From the NCBI GenBank assembly GCA_900617975.1, contig UZAE01012048.1, positions 1 to 54,583 on the forward strand: DNA of 54,583 bases, written 5' to 3'. Below the pieces are notes generated by a model. It searched no databases and was not told the origin of the DNA. It was given only the letters and a program-made list of their open reading frames with translations. This DNA is from Rodentolepis nana. Lineage: Eukaryota; Platyhelminthes; Cestoda; Cyclophyllidea; Hymenolepididae. Shown in pieces: positions 28,001 to 40,000 of this stretch (its first letter is position 1; each line of letters starts with the position of its first letter). Both the position numbers and the translations under genes were made by a program.

Positions 28001-31000
28001 AAGCCACATATAAGTCCTATGAGAGGAGAAAAGAGAGGAGAAGTAAGGACTTCGTGACATTCCCTTCTCCTTTTCCGTTGCGTTGCGTTCCGTTGCCTCC
28101 TCCTCCTCCTCCTCTACCTCTTCTTCTTCTATTTCTCCTCTTTCCCCCTTTCTTTTAGCGTTTTCTTCTTTCTACCGTGGTGGCTAAGCCAATGCAATTG
28201 TTCAAAAAGCCCGAGTGTGGTCGCACCGCCGCACCTGCACGCAAATGAGCGTTAGTGCGGCGGTGTGACCCCACCCATTCGATAGATAGGGAAAGCTAAG
28301 TTACTAGACGTTACTTCCACTATTACTGCGTTGTTGTTGTCAGGCTTTTTTGTCGCACGAAGCGGCATGTCAACTCTACATCGCTAGCAAAAGAGGGAGT
28401 TAGCTTAGTTCACTAGAGTCGCTTTAAATAGCGTGCCTTTGGTTGTTTGGTTACCCTCTCTATCTCTCTTTCGAAAACCGAATTGGCGGATGAGATAACA
28501 AGGACAGATTTTGACGTGCCTTTATCAAATGAAAACAATTCAACGTCATTAACCCCCTTATTAGCGCAATTGTTTAATTAGTCTGGAGTTTAACCTAGTT
28601 TCAGATATGAAAGCCCCAAACGCATGTAAAAAACAGTAGATGTTTAGACGAGCGCTAATGCACAAAACGCAAACTTTATTGTCTGCCAGTATGGTACTTT
28701 ATGCAGACTGGATTTGAATCGTGCTACTAAGAAATACAGCAGCTGAAGCCAACAAAGGGTAATATTGAAAATCCTTATCTCTCCAAAATAAACATTTTAC
28801 CAAATGAAAATCTCTCGAACTTGACCAAATTAATCTATGTGTAACTGCCCACTTGCTCACATTTTTAGATTAAGAATCTTATACTCTGGATCACTGCCAA
28901 GAGGAGTAGTCCTGCTGCCATGCTACATCCACCTACCAGATATCGGATAGGACACAGTTCAGTTAGAACCAAAATGAAAAGAAAACAAAACAGACAAGAA
29001 GTTCCAACAAAGAAAGTTTAACCTCAACAGGACTAATTATGGGAGAATATAATTAATGACTATAGTGAAGTAGACGTAGGTTTGTTTAGTACAACTCTAC
29101 AGGTACTCGAGCCAGCATACATCGTATAACAATGTGACAGAAACCCCTACAAGTCCATTGCTCATCCTTCAGGAGTGTTTAGAATTTGTGGCTTTATGTC
29201 GACGGACAATTATCAATGACAATCACTGGCTTGTAGTGGGGGTAACGAGTTGTGTCTCCGAAACCTAGACCCAACTTTTTCTTCTAAATAAATTTGCAAT
29301 TTGTGAAGAACAATTGGCAACTGAGCTTTGGAAACCATTTGTTTTGCCCAAGAAACACTTGTTTCTCCTTCATAATTGACTTATAAACATGCAAATAGTC
29401 GAGGATGAAATAAACTAAGCCAAACTATCTGCACCTCAATTTCTTAATGCAAAAGCTCTCCTCGGCCAGTACTTGCAATTATATATAAATTATTCCTAGT
29501 TCTGATGGCACATAATGCTTAGGATCAGAACAAAACAATGATAATCGAGAAAAATCGTGATCCATAATACAGACGTAAAAGTGGAGATAAGTTAATCGAA
29601 TAAAACAAGCTTCTGAATGCCATGACTGCATTTCTCTTCCGCCGTTTCATTAGTTTCCTCTTGAATAAACCTCTAAAATAATCTTGGCACTGCTATGGAA
29701 AATGGTGATACCAACTGGAAGTGAGCTCTTAGCAGATCCAACTTATAACTGGATAAAAAACTTGGACCACATCAAACCATCTTTAGTTCAACAAGGAAAA
29801 ACATAACTATGCGGCAAAACCTTAATCAATTAGAATGCCAGATTGAGTGTTTTGGTTAATTTAACCTACTAAATGGTAGATGGGTAAATCATAGCATACA
29901 AGAGGAAAAAAGACAAGAAGTTTCAAAGCATGTATGCAGTACTTATTATGTCGTGGGGACATAAACTCAAAGAAAGATAAGTTGTCAAGCCCATATGTCC
30001 CGTACTCAACCTTCTTGCCTTGGGTTTTGGATCACTATCCCACGCCGGAAGTTTGACAAATATGCCATATGGCCGTCAATCCATTAAACACACCACTACA
30101 ATCAGTCAACAAGCAACATGTTCTAATCATCAAATGCATGACCCCCCGCCCTCCCTTCCGAGGATCAAGCCAAGAACACTAATTTATGGAGCCATTTGAA
30201 TATTACAATGCGGCGATTATCTTTTGTGGAAAAGTAGGCAACTGAATGCCTGCAGAGTTTAAATTAATTGTGTGATTTCAGTACATACGAACATATTAGG
30301 TCCACGATAGAAGACCATGCTGCTACTTTTACCTACTGAATAAAATTCACAAAAGTAGATTAAACATTTACATATTGCAGAAGAAACACCAGTATTTCCA
30401 GTGTAGAGGTGATGAAGGCCATAGGATCTATGAAAGAGTTCAAGCGGTTTGGGAAACTGGCTACGTACCATTCGAAATTCAAATAAAGCGCATTTCTTTT
30501 ACAGTGATTAATTGATTTGTTAAAATTCCGCATGATGATTGCTTTTTGGTAGCCTGGATGCGGTACTCTCAGACAATGCTACCATATTTCTTCATTAAAT
30601 GAAGAACATCTTCCACGTGAGGATGAGAAGTTGTGAAGTATATTGAACAATTTCACTAAAATCCTATATCATTTAGCCTGTGCATGCATGCTCACGTACA
30701 ATTTTGTGAAATCACCCTCATTTAAGAATTTAAGAAGGTCGACTGCCCGACGCTATTTGAGTCACGTACATTTAAGAGGATCAAATGTTGAGATTAGTGT
30801 ACAACAGCGTAATCAGAGTTTACTAAGCTTCAAAACAGACGCCATGGTAACACAAAGTCACTGGAGTGGTCAAAAAAACCAAAAAATCAGGAGAAGGGTT
30901 AAAAGAGAGAGATTGGGGGGGGGGACAAGTTGCATTGCGCACCATCCACGACGTGATAGCGAATACACCCACCACCACAGCCTAGATAGGCATCTCTCTC

Positions 31001-34000
31001 GCTGAGTTGAGAAGAGATAGGACAGAGGGCATGGGAGAGAGTGAAATCTGTCTCCTTTTTAACTTAGTGCGCATCATGCGTGGAGTGGATGGTCGACTGT
31101 TTCGCGTTTCTCCCCTTTGAGGGTAGTACCTGAGCTCGCGCAAGCACCGACACAGATAGGTGGACAGACTTCATCGCATACACGCGGGGAGTAGGACAGA
31201 CACACAGAGTCAAACGGGCGGAGGCTGGCTAACTAATTGAGCAACGGGGTGGAACGGGTGGCATGTGCGCACTCGCGAGAGCAAACGCGCGTACGCCCAT
31301 AATCAATGAAGGCGCTCTCGCGTTCCCTTGATGCTGCTGTAACCTCTATACCTTCTCTGTGAGTGTATCTCTCGTTCTGCAGCTGTTTTTTTTCTGTACC
31401 AATTCTCCCTCCTCTACTATGTGTGTCATCGCTTCTGTTGGGTTGTGCCCGTGGTCGGACGAAAGCGACAAACTTACTAATCCGCTGCTCAATGCTATCT
31501 TTGTCATAGTGTAGTGTTTAGCTACGATAAGTCCCTACAATTGCTGGATATTTGCACAGACAACACAATGTATTATTCTGAAGAGCTCAAGCTCCCAACT
31601 GATACTTTTACTTATACGAGGCCAGCACTTAAACTTACATGGATAATGAACCGAAGCCGAAATTAAACAACGCTCTACTATTATTTTAGACTGATAGGGG
31701 TCACCAATTTCTGAGGCCCTGGCAGGGAAAGATCCCAGCCACTGATTTCAAACACAATTCAATTCAATTCCATGACTGGCCTACGATTATGAACACCAGA
31801 TTCGACAGGAGTACAACGGAGAAAGAGAAACCAATTAAATTAATCTTTAAAACAGTAGAGGCTACTCAAATATGATAGAACCATGTCAGTAGGCCTCTAT
31901 ATTTTCAATTTTGTAAACTTTCTTATATGTACAAAATCTGGAACATAAATTGAGAGAATCATAAAAAAGTTGACGGCCTATGTTAGCGGATAGAGAACGA
32001 TTTATTGCTCGATTTAAACAGATTTCAGTTAAAGGATAATCGGTCATTACCTTCGGAAAAGTTGTAAGAGAAATGACAATCTATAACCGTATCTAAAGGA
32101 CGAAATCATCTGGATTCAATGGTGTCTTCCCAACGATCGTTTCGATCAGGCTAAACTTCTATGTTCGAAGCATGGATAGGAAACAGACCGCGAAACTAAA
32201 CGAGACGGCTTCGCCCTTATGATTGATGGTGTCTCATTTTTCATAACTAATAGCGTAAAAGCTTTGTCTCGCCTTTAACAACAGCATCAGTAAGAAGTCT
32301 GATAATCGAAAAGAACAAAATTCCGCCAATGTGGAGAACTTATGATTTAGCTCTCACAGACAAATCACAAAAAGAGTTCGCTCAACCGATTCGTGTCAAA
32401 AATCAATGAAATGGACTTGGCATTTGCGCTGCTATAAAAAGGACAGTAGGTTTCCTCAACTTAAAACTTCTTTTGAACCATCAGGAAGAAATGGGAAATA
32501 GAAAGCACGGATAAAGGCTAATCATTTAAGGAGTCAAGAAGTCTTCGATTCGACTAGATTACCACGTCGGAATAGAAAGCAGAACAGGAGATGAGGGGAG
32601 GGGGAGTCAAAATACATGTACAAAAGTGGTATAAAAAATGCGAAGTTCAGTACGTTCCCTAGAGACTTTTGATAAAGCAACAAAACGGCATCACATAGAC
32701 TTCCAAGGTGAACAGTGAGGAGGCAAAAGCCCTTATCTCAAACCAAACTCCTCCATCATTCCTCCTTAAAGTAATCCTTCAAATCGTTCGATTAGTAAAA
32801 TGTTCACTAGCTTTAAAAATATAGGGACAATTATAACCAAGAATGTGACTCGCCTGATCGGAGGCAGAAGTGGCTTGGCGGTAGACAGCGGAGAGATCAG
32901 CAAGTTGCCCCAAGCCGATGGCTGCCGCAGCTGCAGCTTGCAATCCCGCAGCGTAGGCATTCGATGCTGACGCCGCTGCAGCAGCAGAATTATTGATTAT
33001 CCCATCCACAGACAACCCCGACCTCTTAGCATGCGGAGAAGGAGCTGGCGCTCCATGTGGCACTTTGAATACTACAAAAGAAGCGAAGAGTGATTACAAT
33101 TTAGCTCATATTTCAATTAACCCATATGCTCACATATACAGTAGAGAGGGAAATAGGAATGAATGACCTCGTTATCGCGGAGTGTACACCAGCTGACTCC
33201 AATGTGCATACACCACCAAGAGAAGGATTATGCAAAGACCGGCGGTGTTCTGGGAGGAAGGGAGGGGTTGGAAGTGATGGGGTAAGTGGGGTTAGTTAAT
33301 CGTCCTAGAACGAGGCAATTAGGCGATCCAGTTGCGGGATAAACAAGACGAATCGAAGGGAGGGTAGGAATGCAAACCAGAGGTATAAACATTCGCACAG
33401 GCAGAGAGATGAACAAACCGCGTGCGCACAAACACACATATGAAATCTGAATTGTGTTTCCTTTTCATACACAAGCACACACGAACACTTAAACGTCGTT
33501 GAATTAGCCGGCCTATTCATCATCAGTGGCCTACATGATCTAATGGCCCTTTTTTCAAGACGCATCAACTCCGTCTCACAATAACCACATTAAAGTAGCA
33601 TACATCACATGAGTAAAGCATTGACAAGGATCGAATAGGAAAGCGGCGCGCTTTCTATTCGACCTCGCTTGTTGTTTGGGGACAACTCTAATCGGTTAAT
33701 GATCCAACCGCCAATTAGAATTTTAATGTTGAGAAATAAATAAACAAACAAACAACTACATATCTACTAAATCATCCTGGTGAAACTATAATTCAGGTAC
33801 TGGACGATAATCATCAACCTCTTTACGATCACTCTCTCCTCCTCTTATTATTAGCAGAGATGCAGTATGAATACTTATGAAAGCAATTCAAAATTTAACT
33901 TATGATTACAGGGGGGGGGGTTCTGTTCAATAATCTAGGGCTGATGTTACGTTAAACAACCAAATGAATCTAGACACGAAAAGTCTGGAGCTGATTAAAA

Positions 34001-37000
34001 TCGAACATGTGCGCCTTTCCATTGGGCCTGATTAGCCTAGCAGCCAGTCTGATCGGATCGGGTTTAGGACTCCGGTGTTATGATTAATCCGCCCGATTTC
34101 TCTATTTCCTTTTCTATGAGGAACTTTTGCTGAGTCAAAGCTGACAAGCAGGTATTCATTCACAGCTACAGCTACTATCTTCCGAACTCTCGACATAGTT
34201 ACACGACCCTCCCCCCCCCCCCCCCCCCACCATTCTGGCTTAAATTTTCCCCATTTCAGTACATTCGATGGCAGCGGTAGGCTAGCCTCGCCGAATCAAC
34301 GAGAGGCCGAAAGCGAGTAAATACCAGCACGTCTCGGGAACCAACTGTCAGACTAGTGCACTAGACTTTGAGAGCCGAACGAAATCACCCCTAAAAGAGC
34401 GCCTTTTGGTATGCTACGCACGCGGGTAACACCGCACCACGCGTCCACAAACTGGCGCTTTTTGCACATACTACGCACGCGGCTCTCTCTCATGGACGCA
34501 CTAACTGCACGCAGAAAACTGACGCATAGTGGAACGTCAATAGAAGAAAAACAAGAACAAGGCGCGTTACAAACTGGGCTGATTTCAGGAGATGGAGACG
34601 CTAAGAGAGGGAGAGAGGCTGTTATTTACCAGTTGCATTTTACCTTCTATCCGTACTCACTTCCTCTCATAGACAATTAATACATCCACTCCCTGATATG
34701 GATGGACGAGAGCACATAATTTATGTATGTGCACAGGAAAGAACGTCCGACAGTACCCAATATTCCCATAGCTCCGCCTATGTGATTGCGGATAACTATA
34801 AATAATGTAGGAAGCAAACGACGTTCCTTCTGCCCCTTCTGCTTGCCTGTGGCAAACAAGTTCTGATTTATTCCCCCTAGTTACAACAATTTAGTGGATC
34901 CAAATTCATTAAGTCCGCAGCATTAAGACAAAGAAGAGGTCAAATACAAGGCTTCCATAGTGGTAAATGATTGCCTGATTGACTGTTGGTGGTGAAATAA
35001 ACACAAAATCGAATTTACAAATACCTCAGTGAAATTGACTGAAATTAGAGCCATCATGTTAACAAAGTTCCATCGCTTAGTAAACTATAATTTGACTGTT
35101 CTTATATCTTGATCTAATTTTTTATACAAACCAACCCTGGTCACTTGAAATCAAAGCCAATTATCTAATAAAGTTTAAATTAAGTAACTAACCAAGAGCA
35201 GTATTAAATACAGATTTCTAATGCCTTAAAATGTCTGGTGTCAAAGTTGTGCATGAAAAATTATTAACTAAGGCCGCCTGGATCCTTTGTCAGCTTGTTA
35301 CCTGCAAAGGAACGAGCAAAACCGCATTTCCAGTTGCACCCAGATCGACTCATGATAACATAAAGAAAGTTAAGAAATGAATTTGCATTGTATGAAGATT
35401 CTAGTAGACGCAGAATTTCAAGTGATAATTTTTTGTTTTCATTTTCAGGTAAAATATGAATTTGGTTACAGTAGTACATTTTGCCTTTTCTTGGAAAAAA
35501 CATCTGCATTTATTCGATTCTTGATTGACTTCACATATATGTATCTATGATTATACATAGTAACCAGCCAAACTATAGGGGGAGGGGGAGTGGAGAGGGT
35601 TAAGACGAGAATAAGAACGACACAGAGGGGAGAGGAAGCAAAGCCCTCCTGTCGGTTAGGCATGAATGTGTATGTTGTGTTGTATTCTATCGAAAGCGCA
35701 TGGGAAAACACCCAGTACCCTCACGACTATGTTCACAATCTCAACTCTATAATCTGACAGGCCACCACAGCTGTTCCCTTAATTACCATCGCTGTCGCCG
35801 AATACATGACAGCAAGAACCAACCAACAAGCCACCACATCCCCCTGTACACGAAAGAACCTCATAAAGCAAAAAAAGAAAGAAAACCCCTTCTTTAATCC
35901 TCAACCAATCATTGATCGACAACAGGTGCGAGCATTTAACCTCGCTTGACTCTTGATTGGACAGGAAAGGCAGACGCGCATTTAAAGCACTCATGCTTTG
36001 AATAAGCCGCTGAGTCATGGTGTACGAGAATGCTGTCAACACACGAAGCGAATGCATTTTTTTGAAGTGTATTTCATGTTTCTACTTGCTCTTAAAATTT
36101 TTGTCCAACGAAATGAGCTAAGATACTTCTCTTCGATTGGGTGAAGGGCAATTGATGGTAAAAAAATCGATGAAATTTCACCCGATGCTCGTAAGAGGAG
36201 TTAATAAATAGGAGGTATCGGTGTTGACAATAAATCGATGACTCAGTCATATGCGTGCATTGCGTATGCCGAGACGTACTACGCGTTGACAGAGAGAAAT
36301 AGAGACGACGACGACAACTTAATTCAAGGACAGTCCGCGTTATAGCAGCTACTAATAGCTACCATCTCGTGGTGCTGATTTTCCTATCAATTTCGCATAA
36401 TCTCTAAACGGCAAGGAATGGCTACCTACCTACTCTTTTTCGTTTGTGAGATGATGCCGGGAGATAGGAGAGGAGAAATTCCCTTGCAACCAAAATTTTT
36501 GGGGTGAAATAAAATCAGAAAATGCATCCCTATTTAATAAAGGGTGCTGAGGATTGCCCTAAAGTATCGGCAGATAGAAAAAGACAACTACCAGCCAATT
36601 TATAAAACCTACGGTGTTGGAAACAAAAATCGATGTCAAACTGAAATCATTTTATTGCAAAATAAAGTGGAGTCATATCATGTGTCAAGAACGAAGGTAG
36701 CATACATCGAGCAAAGCTTTCCAAGTGTCTATAACCAACATATGTGGTGCCTATGTTCTAGACTATACTTCCTTAATGGAAACAGAAAAGAAGAAGACAA
36801 TTAATCACCTTTAAAACGCTGCTTCTGGTGCAGTGTTGAGTGTGAAGGGATAGCGCGCAAAGCAGTGTGCCTAGATAGCGCGTTGCAGGAAATATACAAT
36901 AATCGTCGTCTTTATTGAATCAAGAGGCAAGAGGTGCCAAGTAGGAACATAGCTAACTCCGTGTCAATTTGCGCTGTTGTGAAACGACAATTATTATAGG

Positions 37001-40000
37001 AGACAAACGTGTGGGGCTGGCAAGACTTTATGCAAATTGCCGTTTATTGAAAGTATAGTAAAGACGGGTCACCACTTGTTTTCATTTGAAGGAAGTTTAT
37101 GAAACCAACAGTAAGACCATGATTTAAATGAACTTTACCATCAAATCGTCATCCTCAGCTTAATTATCGAAATGACTAACCTCCCACAAGTTACCTTAAT
37201 GATAGAGATATGAAGAGGAGCGAGGGAGTTACTGTCACCCAACACTTAAATTTGTCCAATTTTAGTTTCAACAAATTAGAACCTATGTGTAAAACATGCT
37301 TATGAAAAGGAAGCTCTGTTTAGGAGAACGAAACGAATTCGGAATGAGTTAATAACTGCCAATATCGTTTTACTAAAATGTACAGTTGATTACTATAAAG
37401 CCTTCTATCCCATGAGAAGGTATCACCTAGACGTTTTGTTTAATGAACTTCCGAAATCCTTGGCGAAAATTCATCAGCTATGATGATGAAATGTTGAAGT
37501 GTAGTGTTTTACTCGTTTTACTATCGGCTAGGTCTTAGGTGTAGAGAGATCAGACAAATCGCTTGGAATGACCAATAGCGGACATAAATCAACTGGCCAA
37601 TAGGGTATACGACGCCGTAGTTACAACCTCATCCATGAATTTGAAGCAAATTATGGCTCAACAAATTGAACACATCCCACTCTGAGCATCCACAAAAGTG
37701 ATGCTCCTGTGTTTGTAAATATAAAACTCGAGAGGCTCCTATTTCATCATTTATTCACCACTTCCGCCGTTCATACGCAATTGAACTCTTACGTTGCTTC
37801 ACTCCATCTGATCCTTTACAAGACTCACAAGTTGTAGATTTTCGTTGTATCATGAGGAACAATAATAAAAAACAGAGATGGCAATCAACAAATAGGTATT
37901 TAATAGATCGGTAAATTGGCAACAAGTTTCCAAATCATGACGGAATATTAAAAAGTAATACCATGAATAGCACATAAATCTGCTAGGTAACTAATGATTA
38001 AATGAAAGAAAAGTTGAATAGGTGATACAACAAAGGCACTTTTGTGGATGATTTTCGAATAATATCTAAAAAATATCAGAAATCAAAAACTTTCGAAAGG
38101 GCACCTAATATTCATAAATTAAATACACCGAACACGTGTTTGCTATCATCCAATGACTCACACAATGGGCCGACAATTAAAAGAACCAAAATACGGCCTA
38201 AATTAATGAAAATTTGCACAATTTGGCATGTCCAACTTGGGAAGAACAAATATTGATATGAATAATAAAATAGATGACGACTAGGAAGAGGGAAATTTGG
38301 ATCGCCAACAAATCGAATTAAATTGGTGGCATTAAGAGGGATACTGATAATCACAGGACAGTGCTTTTGTCGACAAAACTCAACTCAAAAGTTATGGCTA
38401 GTTAGCCAGCCAGAGTTGGTTTTGAATTTGGAGTTAGACAGGCTATGCCGCCGCCGCCGCCAAGCAGAGAGAGGGTAGAGGCAGCAGCAGCAGCAGCTGG
38501 CAGACCGACCGACCAGTCAAATAACGCGCGCTGTGTGCTACACCCACACGCGCGAAACTTTCTGACGCAGCTACCGCCAACAGGAATCTCGAGCAAAAGA
38601 AGTACACACATACAGAAGGCATGGAAAGAAACAGAGAGGAGGGGCATATCAAAGGTTATAAAGGAATAATAGAGGATTAAACGCAATCAACGACATCGTC
38701 TGTGTCTGATTAAATACTTCTTGCCGGTAACAATGGCTATTTCCAGGGCGTTTCTAGGGGGCCATCATTTATAAGCCCAAAGGCAAAATTGGAGTAACGA
38801 ACCTCGCGTCAGGAATAAATTAAGAGGAAATAAAGATTACGAGTACATGACAGTCAAGATGTACTAGCTCGAAACCACAGCTTACACAACCAACACACTT
38901 AGTCAACACTAAGTTGAGAACGGTATCACCACCACCACCACCACCACCCCCACCTCCCAGTCTTCTGGAAGTTGTGAACTCGGAAGTACTCACTCTCCTA
39001 TAATAGGACAACTTAAAACTAAATGTCAAAATACAGATAAATATAAGCCATTGCTTCAACACAGGTGCCCTAAAATCTAGCTTTGAAGGAAATAAACACT
39101 CCCAAATGCTCAAAACATGAAAACGTTAAGAATAAAAAGAGCCAATTGCAATTTGGGCTATTTGAAAAACTTGGGTTTCAAGACAACGATGTGACATTTA
39201 GGTCGAAGAAAGAAAATAAACACATTCCATTCATTTTATTCCTTACAAGCTGTTTAATTCTTCGAAATACGCCATGTTTACTAAATCCAAAGGAAGAAAT
39301 ATGAATAAAATAGAAATTAAATTAATTCATTTACAAATTCTAAGAAGAATCAGCCAAGATCAAATTCAACAGAGTTGTGACAAGCATCAGTCAGAGCAGA
39401 AGGATTTTCTGCAAGTCTCAGCTATTCAAGATCACCCTTAGCGCAGTCTAGTGTGCCGACTGACATCAGACTCATTTGAGTTGGAAAAAATGTGAATTTT
39501 TAAGGAACGGAGGTAGCACATTAAGATGCTTTTGAATACGCATTCACAACTGTTAGAATTTAACACCTATGTGCATGGTAGTATGTTAAAAATAAGCAGG
39601 TTAGGCTTGGTTTGTCAAAGGCAATTCGGTGAAAATTCAAGCAAAGTCGTGTTTAGACTTGGAAAAACCATTTTAATTATAAAAAGCTAGTTATCAACAA
39701 ACTAGAATTAGCAGACTTGTAAGACCTGATTTATCGAAAAACTGATATCTCTAGGAACTGGTGTTGATTCATTATCGACTTTTCAATTTCCCTTAATAGA
39801 TCAGTTCTAGGTCCCGATTAGTACAAACAAAAGTAGTTGCAAGCACAATACTTTAAAGGCAAGAAATACCGACTAAATGAGTAAAAAGTTCTATGATTAA
39901 AATGATAAAATTCCTACTAGATGAGTCCAACTAAACCCAGTCCAAGTGCCCAGGCCGGTGGTTAATGAATCCTTCTTAGGCTACCGGAGGCTTTAAATTA

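Larger units (their letters stand above)
17788..32853 (-). other. TCF/LEF intron 3 (15 kb, GC donor)
   Basis: Largest intron of the gene. It contains the hairpin at 28220-28269, a pyrimidine-rich tract 28069-28155, an AAT microsatellite near 27425, an 18-C run at 26484-26501, an AC tract at 26157-26173 and a CpG-rich island 31060-31345. An extra, unrecognised exon inside it cannot be excluded. Confidence 0.7.

Noticed and set aside
30643..31005. 120-codon plus-strand ORF
   Set aside because: Antisense to TCF, ends in simple G-rich and CAC sequence, no domain.
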